From contig CM030940.1 in the NCBI GenBank assembly GCA_018136815.1, positions 430,443-494,442 on the forward strand: a stretch of 64,000 nucleotides of DNA, read 5' to 3'. The translations under genes and the position numbers were made by a program. The notes under the pieces are model-generated. The model was given only the letters and a program-made list of their open reading frames with translations. It did not search any database and was not told the DNA's origin. Origin of the DNA: Isochrysis galbana. Its lineage: Eukaryota; Haptophyta; Isochrysidales; Isochrysidaceae. Positions 19,101 through 31,100 of the stretch are shown here, piece by piece. How positions within the stretch are numbered: position 1 is the stretch's first letter; each line of letters starts with the position of its first letter.

Positions 19101-22100
19101 CCCCGAGTCGCAGCCGGCGGCGAGCGCCTCCACCTCGGCGGCCTGACGCGCCGCCTCGGCCATCGCCTTGGCGGCCTGGCCCCAAGACGGCGCGTCGAGC
19201 CGCGCGAGCCACGCTCGCTTCGCCTCCTCCTCGCGCGAGAGAGTGTCGCAAGCCTCAACTTGGCCCTCGTCGCACGCCTGCACGAGCTCGTCCCTCGCCG
19301 ACGACTGAGATGCGAGCTCGGACACCGCGGAGGCGGCCTTGCCCCACGAGGGCACGTCGAGCCGCGCGAGCCACCTCCGCTTCGCTTCCTCCTCGCGCGA
19401 GAGAGCCTCGCACGCCTCGGCCTCGCCGGCGTCGCACGCTTCCTCGAGCGCGGCCATCGCCGACGCCTCGGACGCGAGCTCCGACACCGCGGCGGCGGCC
19501 TTGCCCCAGGTTGGCGTGTCGAGCCGCGCGAGCCACGCTCGCTTCGCCTCCTCCTCGCTCATACGGCGCGGCGCGCCTCTGCTTCCCGGGCCCCACGATG
19601 GCGCGTCGAGCCGTGCGAGCCAGGCGCGCTTGGCCTCCTCCTCGCTGCGCCTCGGCTCGGACGGCGACTCCTCCGGCAACGCGGCGCTCGACCGCTCGCC
19701 CGGCGGAGGCGCCGAGGCGCGCCGTTGCCAGGACGGCGCATCCAGGCGTGCCAGCCATGCCCGCTTGGCCTCCTCCTCGGTCAAGCGCCCTGCCGAGGCC
19801 GCTGCGAGCGAGTCCTCCACACGCGGGAGCGGGGAGGCCGCACTCGGCGCAGGCGATGCGCTAGCCGGCCGCCGCCCCCACGACGGCTGATCGAGCCGAG
19901 CGAGCCACGCACGCTTCGCCTCCTCCTCGCTCATCCGCGCCGGCGGAGCGCCGAAGGTCGGCGGCGCCCCCTCGACACTGCTCGCCACGTCGGCGACGCC
20001 TGCGGCGGCGGCACCCCATGATGGCGCGTCGAGGCGCGCCAACCAACGGCGTTTGGCTTCCTCCTCGCGCGAGAGGATGTCGCACGCCTCGTCGTCCCCC
20101 GAGTCGCAGCCGGCGGCGAGCGCCTCCACCTCGGCGGCCTGACGCGCCGCCTCGGCCATCGCCTTGGCGGCCTGGCCCCAAGACGGCGCGTCGAGCCGCG
20201 CGAGCCACGCTCGCTTCGCCTCCTCCTCGCGCGAGAGAGTGTCGCAAGCCTCAACTTGGCCCTCGTCGCACGCCTGCACGAGCTCGTCCCTCGCCGACGA
20301 CTGAGATGCGAGCTCGGACACCGCGGAGGCGGCCTTGCCCCACGAGGGCAGTCGAGCCGCGCGAGCCACCTCCGCTTCGCTTCCTCCTCGCGCGAGAGAG
20401 CCTCGCACGCCTCGGCCTCGCCGGCGTCGCACGCTTCCTCGAGCGCGGCCATCGCCGACGCCTCGGACGCGAGCTCCGACACCGCGGCGGCGGCCTTGCC
20501 CCAGGTTGGCGTGTCGAGCCGCGCGAGCCACGCTCGCTTCGCCTCCTCCTCGCTCATACGGCGCGGCGCGCCTCTGCTTCCCGGGCCCCACGATGGCGCG
20601 TCGAGCCGTGCGAGCCAGGCGCGCTTGGCCTCCTCCTCGCTGCGCCTCGGCTCGGACGGCGACTCCTCCGGCAACGCGGCGCTCGACCGCTCGCCCGGCG
20701 GAGGCGCCGAGGCGCGCCGTTGCCAGGACGGCGCATCCAGGCGTGCCAGCCATGCCCGCTTGGCCTCCTCCTCGGTCAAGCGCCCTGCCGAGGCCGCTGC
20801 GAGCGAGTCCTCCACACGCGGGAGCGGGGAGGCCGCACTCGGCGCAGGCGATGCGCTAGCCGGCCGCCGCCCCCACGACGGCTGATCGAGCCGAGCGAGC
20901 CACGCACGCTTCGCCTCCTCCTCGCTCATCCGCGCCGGCGGAGCGCCGAAGGTCGGCGGCGCCCCCTCGACACTGCTCGCCACGTCGGCGACGCCTGCGG
21001 CGGCGGCACCCCATGATGGCGCGTCGAGGCGCGCCAACCAACGGCGTTTGGCTTCCTCCTCGCGCGAGAGGATGTCGCACGCCTCGTCGTCCCCCGAGTC
21101 GCAGCCGGCGGCGAGCGCCTCCACCTCGGCGGCCTGACGCGCCGCCTCGGCCATCGCCTTGGCGGCCTGGCCCCAAGACGGCGCGTCGAGCCGCGCGAGC
21201 CACGCTCGCTTCGCCTCCTCCTCGCGCGAGAGAGTGTCGCAAGCCTCAACTTGGCCCTCGTCGCACGCCTGCACGAGCTCGTCCCTCGCCGACGACTGAG
21301 ATGCGAGCTCGGACACCGCGGAGGCGGCCTTGCCCCACGAGGGCACGTCGAGCCGCGCGAGCCACCTCCGCTTCGCTTCCTCCTCGCGCGAGAGAGCCTC
21401 GCACGCCTCGGCCTCGCCGGCGTCGCACGCTTCCTCGAGCGCGGCCATCGCCGACGCCTCGGACGCGAGCTCCGACACCGCGGCGGCGGCCTTGCCCCAG
21501 GTTGGCGTGTCGAGCCGCGCGAGCCACGCTCGCTTCGCCTCCTCCTCGCTCATACGGCGCGGCGCGCCTCTGCTTCCCGGGCCCCACGATGGCGCGTCGA
21601 GCCGTGCGAGCCAGGCGCGCTTGGCCTCCTCCTCGCTGCGCCTCGGCTCGGACGGCGACTCCTCCGGCAACGCGGCGCTCGACCGCTCGCCCGGCGGAGG
21701 CGCCGAGGCGCGCCGTTGCCAGGACGGCGCATCCAGGCGTGCCAGCCATGCCCGCTTGGCCTCCTCCTCGGTCAAGCGCCCTGCCGAGGCCGCTGCGAGC
21801 GAGTCCTCCACACGCGGGAGCGGGGAGGCCGCACTCGGCGCAGGCGATGCGCTAGCCGGCCGCCGCCCCCACGACGGCTGATCGAGCCGAGCGAGCCACG
21901 CACGCTTCGCCTCCTCCTCGCTCATCCGCGCCGGCGGAGCGCCGAAGGTCGGCGGCGCCCCCTCGACACTGCTCGCCACGTCGGCGACGCCTGCGGCGGC
22001 GGCACCCCATGATGGCGCGTCGAGGCGCGCCAACCAACGGCGTTTGGCTTCCTCCTCGCGCGAGAGGATGTCGCACGCCTCGTCGTCCCCCGAGTCGCAG

Positions 22101-25100
22101 CCGGCGGCGAGCGCCTCCACCTCGGCGGCCTGACGCGCCGCCTCGGCCATCGCCTTGGCGGCCTGGCCCCAAGACGGCGCGTCGAGCCGCGCGAGCCACG
22201 CTCGCTTCGCCTCCTCCTCGCGCGAGAGAGTGTCGCAAGCCTCAACTTGGCCCTCGTCGCACGCCTGCACGAGCTCGTCCCTCGCCGACGACTGAGATGC
22301 GAGCTCGGACACCGCGGAGGCGGCCTTGCCCCACGAGGGCACGTCGAGCCGCGCGAGCCACCTCCGCTTCGCTTCCTCCTCGCGCGAGAGAGCCTCGCAC
22401 GCCTCGGCCTCGCCGGCGTCGCACGCTTCCTCGAGCGCGGCCATCGCCGACGCCTCGGACGCGAGCTCCGACACCGCGGCGGCGGCCTTGCCCCAGGTTG
22501 GCGTGTCGAGCCGCGCGAGCCACGCTCGCTTCGCCTCCTCCTCGCTCATACGGCGCGGCGCGCCTCTGCTTCCCGGGCCCCACGATGGCGCGTCGAGCCG
22601 TGCGAGCCAGGCGCGCTTGGCCTCCTCCTCGCTGCGCCTCGGCTCGGACGGCGACTCCTCCGGCAACGCGGCGCTCGACCGCTCGCCCGGCGGAGGCGCC
22701 GAGGCGCGCCGTTGCCAGGACGGCGCATCCAGGCGTGCCAGCCATGCCCGCTTGGCCTCCTCCTCGGTCAAGCGCCCTGCCGAGGCCGCTGCGAGCGAGT
22801 CCTCCACACGCGGGAGCGGGGAGGCCGCACTCGGCGCAGGCGATGCGCTAGCCGGCCGCCGCCCCCACGACGGCTGATCGAGCCGAGCGAGCCACGCACG
22901 CTTCGCCTCCTCCTCGCTCATCCGCGCCGGCGGAGCGCCGAAGGTCGGCGGCGCCCCCTCGACACTGCTCGCCACGTCGGCGACGCCTGCGGCGGCGGCA
23001 CCCCATGATGGCGCGTCGAGGCGCGCCAACCAACGGCGTTTGGCTTCCTCCTCGCGCGAGAGGATGTCGCACGCCTCGTCGTCCCCCGAGTCGCAGCCGG
23101 CGGCGAGCGCCTCCACCTCGGCGGCCTGACGCGCCGCCTCGGCCATCGCCTTGGCGGCCTGGCCCCAAGACGGCGCGTCGAGCCGCGCGAGCCACGCTCG
23201 CTTCGCCTCCTCCTCGCGCGAGAGAGTGTCGCAAGCCTCAACTTGGCCCTCGTCGCACGCCTGCACGAGCTCGTCCCTCGCCGACGACTGAGATGCGAGC
23301 TCGGACACCGCGGAGGCGGCCTTGCCCCACGAGGGCACGTCGAGCCGCGCGAGCCACCTCCGCTTCGCTTCCTCCTCGCGCGAGAGAGCCTCGCACGCCT
23401 CGGCCTCGCCGGCGTCGCACGCTTCCTCGAGCGCGGCCATCGCCGACGCCTCGGACGCGAGCTCCGACACCGCGGCGGCGGCCTTGCCCCAGGTTGGCGT
23501 GTCGAGCCGCGCGAGCCACGCTCGCTTCGCCTCCTCCTCGCTCATACGGCGCGGCGCGCCTCTGCTTCCCGGGCCCCACGATGGCGCGTCGAGCCGTGCG
23601 AGCCAGGCGCGCTTGGCCTCCTCCTCGCTGCGCCTCGGCTCGGACGGCGACTCCTCCGGCAACGCGGCGCTCGACCGCTCGCCCGGCGGAGGCGCCGAGG
23701 CGCGCCGTTGCCAGGACGGCGCATCCAGGCGTGCCAGCCATGCCCGCTTGGCCTCCTCCTCGGTCAAGCGCCCTGCCGAGGCCGCTGCGAGCGAGTCCTC
23801 CACACGCGGGAGCGGGGAGGCCGCACTCGGCGCAGGCGATGCGCTAGCCGGCCGCCGCCCCCACGACGGCTGATCGAGCCGAGCGAGCCACGCACGCTTC
23901 GCCTCCTCCTCGCTCATCCGCGCCGGCGGAGCGCCGAAGGTCGGCGGCGCCCCCTCGACACTGCTCGCCACGTCGGCGACGCCTGCGGCGGCGGCACCCC
24001 ATGATGGCGCGTCGAGGCGCGCCAACCAACGGCGTTTGGCTTCCTCCTCGCGCGAGAGGATGTCGCACGCCTCGTCGTCCCCCGAGTCGCAGCCGGCGGC
24101 GAGCGCCTCCACCTCGGCGGCCTGACGCGCCGCCTCGGCCATCGCCTTGGCGGCCTGGCCCCAAGACGGCGCGTCGAGCCGCGCGAGCCACGCTCGCTTC
24201 GCCTCCTCCTCGCGCGAGAGAGTGTCGCAAGCCTCAACTTGGCCCTCGTCGCACGCCTGCACGAGCTCGTCCCTCGCCGACGACTGAGATGCGAGCTCGG
24301 ACACCGCGGAGGCGGCCTTGCCCCACGAGGGCACGTCGAGCCGCGCGAGCCACCTCCGCTTCGCTTCCTCCTCGCGCGAGAGAGCCTCGCACGCCTCGGC
24401 CTCGCCGGCGTCGCACGCTTCCTCGAGCGCGGCCATCGCCGACGCCTCGGACGCGAGCTCCGACACCGCGGCGGCGGCCTTGCCCCAGGTTGGCGTGTCG
24501 AGCCGCGCGAGCCACGCTCGCTTCGCCTCCTCCTCGCTCATACGGCGCGGCGCGCCTCTGCTTCCCGGGCCCCACGATGGCGCGTCGAGCCGTGCGAGCC
24601 AGGCGCGCTTGGCCTCCTCCTCGCTGCGCCTCGGCTCGGACGGCGACTCCTCCGGCAACGCGGCGCTCGACCGCTCGCCCGGCGGAGGCGCCGAGGCGCG
24701 CCGTTGCCAGGACGGCGCATCCAGGCGTGCCAGCCATGCCCGCTTGGCCTCCTCCTCGGTCAAGCGCCCTGCCGAGGCCGCTGCGAGCGAGTCCTCCACA
24801 CGCGGGAGCGGGGAGGCCGCACTCGGCGCAGGCGATGCGCTAGCCGGCCGCCGCCCCCACGACGGCTGATCGAGCCGAGCGAGCCACGCACGCTTCGCCT
24901 CCTCCTCGCTCATCCGCGCCGGCGGAGCGCCGAAGGTCGGCGGCGCCCCCTCGACACTGCTCGCCACGTCGGCGACGCCTGCGGCGGCGGCACCCCATGA
25001 TGGCGCGTCGAGGCGCGCCAACCAACGGCGTTTGGCTTCCTCCTCGCGCGAGAGGATGTCGCACGCCTCGTCGTCCCCCGAGTCGCAGCCGGCGGCGAGC

Positions 25101-28100
25101 GCCTCCACCTCGGCGGCCTGACGCGCCGCCTCGGCCATCGCCTTGGCGGCCTGGCCCCAAGACGGCGCGTCGAGCCGCGCGAGCCACGCTCGCTTCGCCT
25201 CCTCCTCGCGCGAGAGAGTGTCGCAAGCCTCAACTTGGCCCTCGTCGCACGCCTGCACGAGCTCGTCCCTCGCCGACGACTGAGATGCGAGCTCGGACAC
25301 CGCGGAGGCGGCCTTGCCCCACGAGGGCACGTCGAGCCGCGCGAGCCACCTCCGCTTCGCTTCCTCCTCGCGCGAGAGAGCCTCGCACGCCTCGGCCTCG
25401 CCGGCGTCGCACGCTTCCTCGAGCGCGGCCATCGCCGACGCCTCGGACGCGAGCTCCGACACCGCGGCGGCGGCCTTGCCCCAGGTTGGCGTGTCGAGCC
25501 GCGCGAGCCACGCTCGCTTCGCCTCCTCCTCGCTCATACGGCGCGGCGCGCCTCTGCTTCCCGGGCCCCACGATGGCGCGTCGAGCCGTGCGAGCCAGGC
25601 GCGCTTGGCCTCCTCCTCGCTGCGCCTCGGCTCGGACGGCGACTCCTCCGGCAACGCGGCGCTCGACCGCTCGCCCGGCGGAGGCGCCGAGGCGCGCCGT
25701 TGCCAGGACGGCGCATCCAGGCGTGCCAGCCATGCCCGCTTGGCCTCCTCCTCGGTCAAGCGCCCTGCCGAGGCCGCTGCGAGCGAGTCCTCCACACGCG
25801 GGAGCGGGGAGGCCGCACTCGGCGCAGGCGATGCGCTAGCCGGCCGCCGCCCCCACGACGGCTGATCGAGCCGAGCGAGCCACGCACGCTTCGCCTCCTC
25901 CTCGCTCATCCGCGCCGGCGGAGCGCCGAAGGTCGGCGGCGCCCCCTCGACACTGCTCGCCACGTCGGCGACGCCTGCGGCGGCGGCACCCCATGATGGC
26001 GCGTCGAGGCGCGCCAACCAACGGCGTTTGGCTTCCTCCTCGCGCGAGAGGATGTCGCACGCCTCGTCGTCCCCCGAGTCGCAGCCGGCGGCGAGCGCCT
26101 CCACCTCGGCGGCCTGACGCGCCGCCTCGGCCATCGCCTTGGCGGCCTGGCCCCAAGACGGCGCGTCGAGCCGCGCGAGCCACGCTCGCTTCGCCTCCTC
26201 CTCGCGCGAGAGAGTGTCGCAAGCCTCAACTTGGCCCTCGTCGCACGCCTGCACGAGCTCGTCCCTCGCCGACGACTGAGATGCGAGCTCGGACACCGCG
26301 GAGGCGGCCTTGCCCCACGAGGGCACGTCGAGCCGCGCGAGCCACCTCCGCTTCGCTTCCTCCTCGCGCGAGAGAGCCTCGCACGCCTCGGCCTCGCCGG
26401 CGTCGCACGCTTCCTCGAGCGCGGCCATCGCCGACGCCTCGGACGCGAGCTCCGACACCGCGGCGGCGGCCTTGCCCCAGGTTGGCGTGTCGAGCCGCGC
26501 GAGCCACGCTCGCTTCGCCTCCTCCTCGCTCATACGGCGCGGCGCGCCTCTGCTTCCCGGGCCCCACGATGGCGCGTCGAGCCGTGCGAGCCAGGCGCGC
26601 TTGGCCTCCTCCTCGCTGCGCCTCGGCTCGGACGGCGACTCCTCCGGCAACGCGGCGCTCGACCGCTCGCCCGGCGGAGGCGCCGAGGCGCGCCGTTGCC
26701 AGGACGGCGCATCCAGGCGTGCCAGCCAGCCCGCTTGGCCTCCTCCTCGGTCAAGCGCCCTGCCGAGGCCGCTGCGAGCGAGTCCTCCACACGCGGGAGC
26801 GGGGAGGCCGCACTCGGCGCAGGCGATGCGCTAGCCGGCCGCCGCCCCCACGACGGCTGATCGAGCCGAGCGAGCCACGCACGCTTCGCCTCCTCCTCGC
26901 TCATCCGCGCCGGCGGAGCGCCGAAGGTCGGCGGCGCCCCCTCGACACTGCTCGCCACGTCGGCGACGCCTGCGGCGGCGGCACCCCATGATGGCGCGTC
27001 GAGGCGCGCCAACCAACGGCGTTTGGCTTCCTCCTCGCGCGAGAGGATGTCGCACGCCTCGTCGTCCCCCGAGTCGCAGCCGGCGGCGAGCGCCTCCACC
27101 TCGGCGGCCTGACGCGCCGCCTCGGCCATCGCCTTGGCGGCCTGGCCCCAAGACGGCGCGTCGAGCCGCGCGAGCCACGCTCGCTTCGCCTCCTCCTCGC
27201 GCGAGAGAGTGTCGCAAGCCTCAACTTGGCCCTCGTCGCACGCCTGCACGAGCTCGTCCCTCGCCGACGACTGAGATGCGAGCTCGGACACCGCGGAGGC
27301 GGCCTTGCCCCACGAGGGCACGTCGAGCCGCGCGAGCCACCTCCGCTTCGCTTCCTCCTCGCGCGAGAGAGCCTCGCACGCCTCGGCCTCGCCGGCGTCG
27401 CACGCTTCCTCGAGCGCGGCCATCGCCGACGCCTCGGACGCGAGCTCCGACACCGCGGCGGCGGCCTTGCCCCAGGTTGGCGTGTCGAGCCGCGCGAGCC
27501 ACGCTCGCTTCGCCTCCTCCTCGCTCATACGGCGCGGCGCGCCTCTGCTTCCCGGGCCCCACGATGGCGCGTCGAGCCGTGCGAGCCAGGCGCGCTTGGC
27601 CTCCTCCTCGCTGCGCCTCGGCTCGGACGGCGACTCCTCCGGCAACGCGGCGCTCGACCGCTCGCCCGGCGGAGGCGCCGAGGCGCGCCGTTGCCAGGAC
27701 GGCGCTTCCAGGCGTGCCAGCCACGCCCGCTTGGCCTCCTCCTCGGTCAAGCGCCCTGCCGAGGCCGCTGCGAGCGAGTCCTCCACACGCGGGAGCGGGG
27801 AGGCCGCACTCGGCGCAGGCGATGCGCTAGCCGGCCGCCGCCCCCACGACGGCTGATCGAGCCGAGCGAGCCACGCACGCTTCGCCTCCTCCTCGCTCAT
27901 CCGCGCCGGCGGAGCGCCGAAGGTCGGCGGCGCCCCCTCGACACTGCTCGCCACGTCGGCGACGCCTGCGGCGGCGGCACCCCATGATGGCGCGTCGAGG
28001 CGCGCCAACCAACGGCGTTTGGCTTCCTCCTCGCGCGAGAGGATGTCGCACGCCTCGTCGTCCCCCGAGGCGCAGCCGGCGGCGAGCGCCTCCACCTCGG

Positions 28101-31100
28101 CGGCCTGACGCGCCGCCTCGGCCATCGCCTTGGCGGCCTGGCCCCAAGACGGCGCGTCGAGCCGCGCGAGCCACGCTCGCTTCGCCTCCTCCTCGCGCGA
28201 GAGAGTGTCGCAAGCCTCAACTTGGCCCTCGTCGCACGCCTGCACGAGCTCGTCCCTCGCCGACGACTGAGATGCGAGCTCGGACACCGCGGAGGCGGCC
28301 TTGCCCCACGAGGGCACGTCGAGCCGCGCGAGCCACCTCCGCTTCGCTTCCTCCTCGCGCGAGAGAGCCTCGCACGCCTCGGCCTCGCCGGCGTCGCACG
28401 CTTCCTCGAGCGCGGCCATCGCCGACGCCTCGGACGCGAGCTCCGACACCGCGGCGGCGGCCTTGCCCCAGGTTGGCGTGTCGAGCCGCGCGAGCCACGC
28501 TCGCTTCGCCTCCTCCTCGCTCATACGGCGCGGCGCGCCTCTGCTTCCCGGGCCCCACGATGGCGCGTCGAGCCGTGCGAGCCAGGCGCGCTTGGCCTCC
28601 TCCTCGCTGCGCCTCGGCTCGGACGGCGACTCCTCCGGCAACGCGGCGCTCGACCGCTCGCCCGGCGGAGGCGCCGAGGCGCGCCGTTGCCAGGACGGCG
28701 CTTCCAGGCGTGCCAGCCACGCCCGCTTGGCCTCCTCCTCGGTCAAGCGCCCTGCCGAGGCCGCTGCGAGCGAGTCCTCCACACGCGGGAGCGGGGAGGC
28801 CGCACTCGGCGCAGGCGATGCGCTAGCCGGCCGCCGCCCCCACGACGGCTGATCGAGCCGAGCGAGCCACGCACGCTTCGCCTCCTCCTCGCTCATCCGC
28901 GCCGGCGGAGCGCCGAAGGTCGGCGGCGCCCCCTCGACACTGCTCGCCACGTCGGCGACGCCTGCGGCGGCGGCACCCCATGATGGCGCGTCGAGGCGCG
29001 CCAACCAACGGCGTTTGGCTTCCTCCTCGCGCGAGAGGATGTCGCACGCCTCGTCGTCCCCCGAGGCGCAGCCGGCTGCGAGCGCCTCCACCTCGGCGGC
29101 CTGACGCGCCGCCTCGGCCATCGCCTTGGCGGCCTGGCCCCAAGACGGCGCGTCGAGCCGCGCGAGCCACGCTCGCTTCGCCTCCTCCTCGCGCGAGAGA
29201 GTGTCGCAAGCCTCAACTTGGCCCTCGTCGCACGCCTGCACGAGCTCGTCCCTCGCCGACGACTGAGATGCGAGCTCGGACACCGCGGAGGCGGCCTTGC
29301 CCCACGAGGGCACGTCGAGCCGCGCGAGCCACCTCCGCTTCGCTTCCTCCTCGCGCGAGAGAGCCTCGCACGCCTCGGCCTCGCCGGCGTCGCACGCTTC
29401 CTCGAGCGCGGCCATCGCCGACGCCTCGGACGCGAGCTCCGACACCGCGGCGGCGGCCTTGCCCCAGGTTGGCGTGTCGAGCCGCGCGAGCCACGCTCGC
29501 TTCGCCTCCTCCTCGCTCATACGGCGCGGCGCGCCTCTGCTTCCCGGGCCCCACGATGGCGCGTCGAGCCGTGCGAGCCAGGCGCGCTTGGCCTCCTCCT
29601 CGCTGCGCCTCGGCTCGGACGGCGACTCCTCCGGCAACGCGGCGCTCGACCGCTCGCCCGGCGGAGGCGCCGAGGCGCGCCGTTGCCAGGACGGCGCTTC
29701 CAGGCGTGCCAGCCACGCCCGCTTGGCCTCCTCCTCGGTCAAGCGCCCTGCCGAGGCCGCTGCGAGCGAGTCCTCCACACGCGGGAGCGGGGAGGCCGCA
29801 CTCGGCGCAGGCGATGCGCTAGCCGGCCGCCGCCCCCACGACGGCTGATCGAGCCGAGCGAGCCACGCACGCTTCGCCTCCTCCTCGCTCATCCGCGCCG
29901 GCGGAGCGCCGAAGGTCGGCGGCGCCCCCTCGACACTGCTCGCCACGTCGGCGACGCCTGCGGCGGCGGCACCCCATGATGGCGCGTCGAGGCGCGCCAA
30001 CCAACGGCGTTTGGCTTCCTCCTCGCGCGAGAGGATGTCGCACGCCTCGTCGTCCCCCGAGGCGCAGCCGGCGGCGAGCGCCTCCACCTCGGCGGCCTGA
30101 CGCGCCGCCTCGGCCATCGCCTTGGCGGCCTGGCCCCAAGACGGCGCGTCGAGCCGCGCGAGCCACGCTCGCTTCGCCTCCTCCTCGCGCGAGAGAGTGT
30201 CGCAAGCCTCAACTTGGCCCTCGTCGCACGCCTGCACGAGCTCGTCCCTCGCCGACGACTGAGATGCGAGCTCGGACACCGCGGAGGCGGCCTTGCCCCA
30301 CGAGGGCACGTCGAGCCGCGCGAGCCACCTCCGCTTCGCTTCCTCCTCGCGCGAGAGAGCCTCGCACGCCTCGGCCTCGCCGGCGTCGCACGCTTCCTCG
30401 AGCGCGGCCATCGCCGACGCCTCGGACGCGAGCTCCGACACCGCGGCGGCGGCCTTGCCCCAGGTTGGCGTGTCGAGCCGCGCGAGCCACGCTCGCTTCG
30501 CCTCCTCCTCGCTCATACGGCGCGGCGCGCCTCTGCTTCCCGGGCCCCACGATGGCGCGTCGAGCCGTGCGAGCCAGGCGCGCTTGGCCTCCTCCTCGCT
30601 GCGCCTCGGCTCGGACGGCGACTCCTCCGGCAACGCGGCGCTCGACCGCTCGCCCGGCGGAGGCGCCGAGGCGCGCCGTTGCCAGGACGGCGCTTCCAGG
30701 CGTGCCAGCCACGCCCGCTTGGCCTCCTCCTCGGTCAAGCGCCCTGCCGAGGCCGCTGCGAGCGAGTCCTCCACACGCGGGAGCGGGGAGGCCGCACTCG
30801 GCGCAGGCGATGCGCTAGCCGGCCGCCGCCCCCACGACGGCTGATCGAGCCGAGCGAGCCACGCACGCTTCGCCTCCTCCTCGCTCATCCGCGCCGGCGG
30901 AGCGCCGAAGGTCGGCGGCGCCCCCTCGACACTGCTCGCCACGTCGGCGACGCCTGCGGCGGCGGCACCCCATGATGGCGCGTCGAGGCGCGCCAACCAA
31001 CGGCGTTTGGCTTCCTCCTCGCGCGAGAGGATGTCGCACGCCTCGTCGTCCCCCGAGGCGCAGCCGGCGGCGAGCGCCTCCACCTCGGCGGCCTGACGCG

